This document shows, one piece after another, positions 60,936 through 64,000 of a stretch of DNA of 64,000 nt. The position numbers were made by a program, and so were the translations under genes. Origin of the DNA: Nematopogon swammerdamellus (taxonomy: Eukaryota; Arthropoda; Insecta; Lepidoptera; Adelidae); assembly GCA_946902875.1 (NCBI GenBank), contig OX336359.1, forward strand, positions 4,526,001 through 4,590,000. Direction: 5' to 3'. Position 1 is the first letter of the stretch. Each line of letters opens with the position of its first letter. Below the pieces are notes generated by a model, which was given only the letters and a program-made list of their open reading frames with translations, ran no database searches and had not been told where the DNA came from.

Positions 60936-61261
60936 ATACCAGGCGACACGCGGTACATGAAATGAAACTATGTAACAACAAGATATAACGAAATTTAAAA
61001 TACATCATAGCACAATACGAAAGTTCACAAAAGGCGGACTTATTTTTGACTGAAAAAAATTGCCTTTTGCAATACCTCTGTCTCTCCTTCTAGCACGACG
61101 TACCTACCTAATGAATACTGAAAAAAAAACCAAGACCAGAAAGTTGCCCAAAAGTTTTTCAGCAAAGCGCATTCCTTCAAAGACTTCGATAACTTCCGGC
61201 GAACTGCCGAAGGAACCACAGATCTGAAAAAAAGTGGCCGGATGGAATCAAGCATCTGCCT
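60936..61261. other. No gene seen
   Basis: Nothing recognised. Confidence 0.35.
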
Positions 61262-61440
61262 TATCCCCTGAGCTCAAATCAAATCAAAATCAAATCAAAA
61301 AACGTTTATTGCACATATAAGTTGCACAGAAAGGTAGCACTTTAAGTGCTACCTTTCTGTACAACTTAATTAGCTTGCTTAGCAACTTAGCATTAATAAT
61401 GCCTATGGCATTTTCCGCCAGCCTACCCTTTTTAACATAT
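61262..61440 (-). repeat. LINE-tail-like repeat with a 16-bp perfect hairpin
   Basis: CAAATCAAAATCAAATC, ACGTTTATTGCACATATAAG, GCATTAATAATGCCTATGGC. CAGAAAGGTAGCACTT (61327-61342) is directly followed by its complement AAGTGCTACCTTTCTG. The short direct form suggests a local inverted duplication. Confidence 0.6.
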
Positions 61441-61516
61441 TATATATAAAACAAGAGTAAGTGCAACAAAACAATGTCTTAAATAATATAAAATAGAGAA
61501 ACAAACATGTATATAA

Positions 61517-61701
61517 TTCGGATTCCACGTCTTCCCTTCTTATCTTACTAGGTGGTTGGTACCACCGCACTGAATTAAACGTCCGTCGAAACGGCTACGT
61601 AAATAATTAGCATTTTCCGTCCAGTTTAGTGTAGCCGACATGAAATGAAGGAAAGCACTGGCATGGCCATAGCCAACCGTGTCAGTTTCCATAAAAAAAA
61701 A
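61517..61701 (+). mobile_element. Family S SINE, several internal deletions
   Basis: TTCGGATTCCACG directly to CTTCCCTTCTTATCTTACTA, ACCACCGCACTGAATTAAAC, TAGTGTAGCCGACATGAAAT, then CATAGCCAACCGTGTCAGTT and TCCAT(A)n. Confidence 0.8.
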
Positions 61702-62034
61702 CCTGCTTCCTCACAGAGCGCTCTCAATGACCATCTAGCCGTTAAACATCTGATCCGTGACTGAAACGGAGCCCGCTGCGGTCTCCGACCGAAGGCTGTT
61801 ACGCTAACGAGACTTGGCGAAACTGCGAGTGGGAGTGGCAAGCTGACCAACTTACCGGGGGACAAGTTGCCTGAAAATGTATACCTACAAGCAGATGCTG
61901 AATTGATGATGAGTTTGATTAAGAAGTGTATACACGATGTTATATTAGTTTGTAGCAACTGAAAGGGGGTGATTGCAAATGCAAAATTCATATTACGTTA
62001 TGATATGATTTACTGTAAATTTTTAGGATTCCGT

Positions 62035-62190
62035 ATTGTTTATTGTTTATTGTATAATTTCATCCATAGGTAGGTAACCTACGCTTGGACTTGTCGAAAA
62101 TTCCGCCAGTTCTAAATTCAATGCGAAGAAGAACTGACAAACAAACTTCACAAGTCACAATGTTTTGTTAGTACCTTATAAGTATTATGT
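62035..62190 (-). repeat. LINE 3' tail with GAAGAAGAACTGAC
   Basis: ATTGTTTATTGTATAATTTC, AAATTCCGCCAGTTCTAAAT, GCGAAGAAGAACTGAC. Close to 32030-32165. Confidence 0.6.
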
Positions 62191-62694
62191 TATAGTAACT
62201 TACAAATAATTAAACCATACTACCGCTCACAAGAGCATTAATATTTACAGCATAAACATGAATACTGAAGAATCTGACCACACTGCCTATTTAAATTACC
62301 TATATCTGGTGTATAGTGCCATCGTCAATTTTGATATTTCATAATTAGTTTACGTTTATTACAAAGAAATGTAATAAGTCATATTAAAAATCAAATGATA
62401 CAAAGTGTATCGAATTGTCAAAATTTGTTAGTGGGAAAAACAGTAGTCAGACTCTTAGATAAAATTACGGTCAGTTAATGCATCCTTAATACTGTAATAA
62501 CTCTTTTCAATTAACATTATTTTAATCCGTCGTTTAAAATTATTGTCATCTAATTGTTTTATGTTAGGAGACAGTTTATTATAAAATGTAACACTATTAC
62601 AAATAAAGCTTTTTGTAGTTTTAGCTAATCTATGTCTTATTAGTTGTACATTATTCTTACCCCGTGTGTCAAGTTATGATTGTCGGAATTGAGA
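62191..62694. other. AT-rich, no gene seen
   Basis: Probably continues a retroelement 3' region; no frame. Confidence 0.35.
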
Positions 62695-62947
62695 GAGGTA
62701 TCCCATACGGAAGCCTATATACTAAGCCTACGCCCCGTCTGTCTGTCCGGTAGGGCTTAACACGGCCGGATTGATATCATCGCACCGAATGGAAGGTCGG
62801 GCGAAGCGGTTATTTAAATATTTCGTGTTTTCCGAGGTGTTTTCCGTCGACCAAAGAGAAGCACTGACATGGCACCTAGCTCACTAAGGTTGCCATTACG
62901 GGTATAGTGGGAGGTGTAGCCTTCCATGTAGGCTGATGTAAATAAAA
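62695..62947 (+). repeat. Family G end fused to a diverged family S body
   Basis: 62695-62748 is a minus-type family G end (TCCCATACGGAAGCCTATAT, CTGTCTGTCCGG). It joins at GGTAGGGCTTAACACGGCCG to a strongly diverged family S body ending ATGTAAATAAAAC. Confidence 0.65.
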
Positions 62948-63146
62948 CAAATTTGTTTCCTTTTTAGCGCGGCAACCGCAGAAACTGAATTAATTAGCCG
63001 GTTGGTTAACCGGGCGAGTTTTACGAACAAAACTTTTCCTGCGACGACCGGATATGACCAGCGAGAGGGAAAGCGTAGAGCGCTTGCGCTGAATGCGAGA
63101 TTTCGAAACCGAAGTCCCGTTGACCTCCCATTAAAACTTAAACGAA
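62948..63146. other. No gene seen
   Basis: Moderately GC; nothing recognised. Confidence 0.35.
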
Positions 63147-63645
63147 TCGTTGAACCGTGCGACTATTGAGTGACCCCGAAGTGTCCCGCGATCTAGAACC
63201 ACCGAAACTCCGTAGGAATGTCGGCTCCCTAAGTGTGTTATATCGCTTATTCCATGAGGAGTACTCGGAGGAGTTGTTTAACGCGATTTCGCCGTCTCCT
63301 TTCCACCGCCGCGCCACGCGCAATGGGCAGGGATTGCATCCCTACAAGCTGAACTTATCTTGGACAAGCTGTGCCCGCGGCTCCGCCCGCTCTCATATTT
63401 CACTTCACTGCTAACCTCATAAGCCATTTAGCGTGATAGTAAGTAGCCTATAGTTGATGAGAAGAATCAAGCTAGCCGTAGGATTTTGTTTTATTAAAAT
63501 CGGTTCAGTGGTTCTCGAGTTATAAGCGGACAGACAGACATACACTCAGACACTCAGACAGAAAGCAGACGTTGGATTTTATTATAGGTAAGGATAAGGA
63601 TGCGTATCAATCGGCTCTGGAACGCTCTACCTGGACCAGGTTTCG
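63147..63645 (+). pseudogene. Jockey-clade LINE RT C-terminal fragment, split by a family K repeat
   Basis: RLLSDPEVSRDLEPPKLRRN, VGSLSVLYRLFHEEYSEELF and SPFHRRATRNGQGLHPYKLN to 63360, then the family K insert, then RINRLWNALPGP (from about 63602), the normal continuation. Truncated on both sides. Confidence 0.8.
63363..63598 (+). repeat. Family K repeat inside the Jockey fragment
   Basis: ACAAGCTGTGCCCGCGGCTC to GGATTTTATTATAGGTAAGG, nearly the same as 21309-21545. Its insertion splits codons that are contiguous in other Jockey copies. Confidence 0.8.
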
Positions 63646-63697
63646 AACCTGGAACTCCGGCTTGAACCGCCAGCGCGTTACCGATTCCGATTTATTT
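63638..63697 (-). repeat. tRNA-like fragment
   Basis: Minus strand: AATCGGTAACGCGCTGGCGG (A-box-like) and TTCCAGGTTCGAAACCTGG (B box). A SINE head is likelier than a working tRNA; the distance is short and no full cloverleaf is drawn. Confidence 0.4.
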
Positions 63698-63701
63698 AAA
63701 T

Positions 63702-64000
63702 TACAGCACAACACCGACCACCACGTTTAGCAAAGTATTCGGACAAGATAACTATCAAGCAGCAAGTAAGGCACGAATACCCACCCGCTGCATGACTCGG
63801 TACAGGGACCGCTCCAAGGTGAGAGGTAGCTAGCCTGTCGCCTTTTAGCACGGCATCTTGTCCTTATCCATTAATCACCTTCTACGACATGCACGGGGAG
63901 AGATGCAGTGGGGATATTCTCTTTAAGTACTGACCCCCCAATTGCTGTTGGGGAATTATCCGGCCCCACACGGGTAATTCCTCAACAGCAATAACACTGC
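63702..64000 (-). repeat. Family C element with H1 and a terminal palindrome
   Basis: Minus strand from 64000: ATTGCTGTTGAGGAATTACC, CGTGTGGGGCCGG, ATAATTCCCCAACAGCAAT (mirror of the start), GGTCAGTACTTAAAGAGAAT, H1, AAGGACAAGATGCCGTGCTA, TTGCTGCTTGATAGTTATCT, GGTGGTCGGTGTTGTGCTGT. It is cut at 63702 and the 5' end lies at the window edge. Confidence 0.75.

Overview
This is eukaryotic, non-coding-rich genomic DNA, almost certainly from a moth or butterfly (Lepidoptera). Supporting marks are repeat signatures I associate with lepidopteran genomes (GCCAAGTGCGAGT...GGTTCCGTA elements, GCCCGCGGCTTCGCTCGCG ends, CCGACTTCAAAAAAGGAGG), a short run of the insect telomere motif TTAGG (29643-29671), and many insect-type retrotransposon remnants. 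No complete host gene is visible. The one good host-type coding signal is a single exon with a THAP zinc-finger start and a splice donor (57096-57193).

Most of the window is layered transposable elements. Names used here: Family S = SINEs ending in a shared 3' module (...GCCAACCGTGTCAGTTTCCAT(A)n). S1 has a tRNA-like A box, a 5S-rRNA-like core and a tRNA-like B box. S2 has instead a module H1 (CCGTGTGGGGCCGGTAC...GTCGTAAAAGGCGACTAAGG). Family C = H1 joined to a different body. Family V = tRNA-headed SINE ending ...ATTACAT(A)n. Family G = elements beginning GCCAAGTGCGAGT and ending ...TACGGAACCCTAAA or ...GGATACGGAAACC. Family F = foldback elements with GCCCGCGGCTTCGCTCGCG ends and ~62-69-bp tandem arrays around GAGGCCGAAGGCCGAG. 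Family K = short repeats beginning TGCCCGCGGCTCCGCCCGCTC.

Layout. 0-2.7 kb: 3' part of an R2/R4-type retrotransposon split by an RTE insertion. 2.9-4.4 kb: family F foldback carrying a retroelement endonuclease-like fragment. 4.6-7.4 kb: nested MITEs, one at TTAA, and family G. 8-14 kb: family S copies, LINE fragments and a very long inverted repeat. 14.4-17.1 kb: family G, a mariner-type MITE, and a hAT element with exact 8-bp target duplications. 17.6-26.8 kb: SINEs, two more MITEs and a minisatellite. 27-36 kb: family G, LINE tails, a 381-bp tandem duplication and an (ACTGC)n array. 37 kb: a 45-bp minisatellite. 39-40 kb: a decayed DD41D mariner. 42-43 kb: a 38-bp minisatellite. 43-53.6 kb: LINE fragments and SINEs. 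54.1-55.5 kb: the second family F foldback. 57.1 kb: the THAP exon. 58.6 kb: a long hairpin. 59-59.7 kb: a gag-like or unknown ORF pair. 60-64 kb: SINEs and a Jockey fragment.

The elements do not form a pathway; their relation is archaeological. Nested insertions give relative ages, and family S, C and V copies swap modules. The most notable points are the tRNA/5S/tRNA chimeric SINE promoter with interchangeable heads, the TTAA-targeted MITE whose empty site also occurs in this window, the foldback-carried endonuclease fragment, and the THAP exon with its first zinc cysteine replaced by tryptophan.
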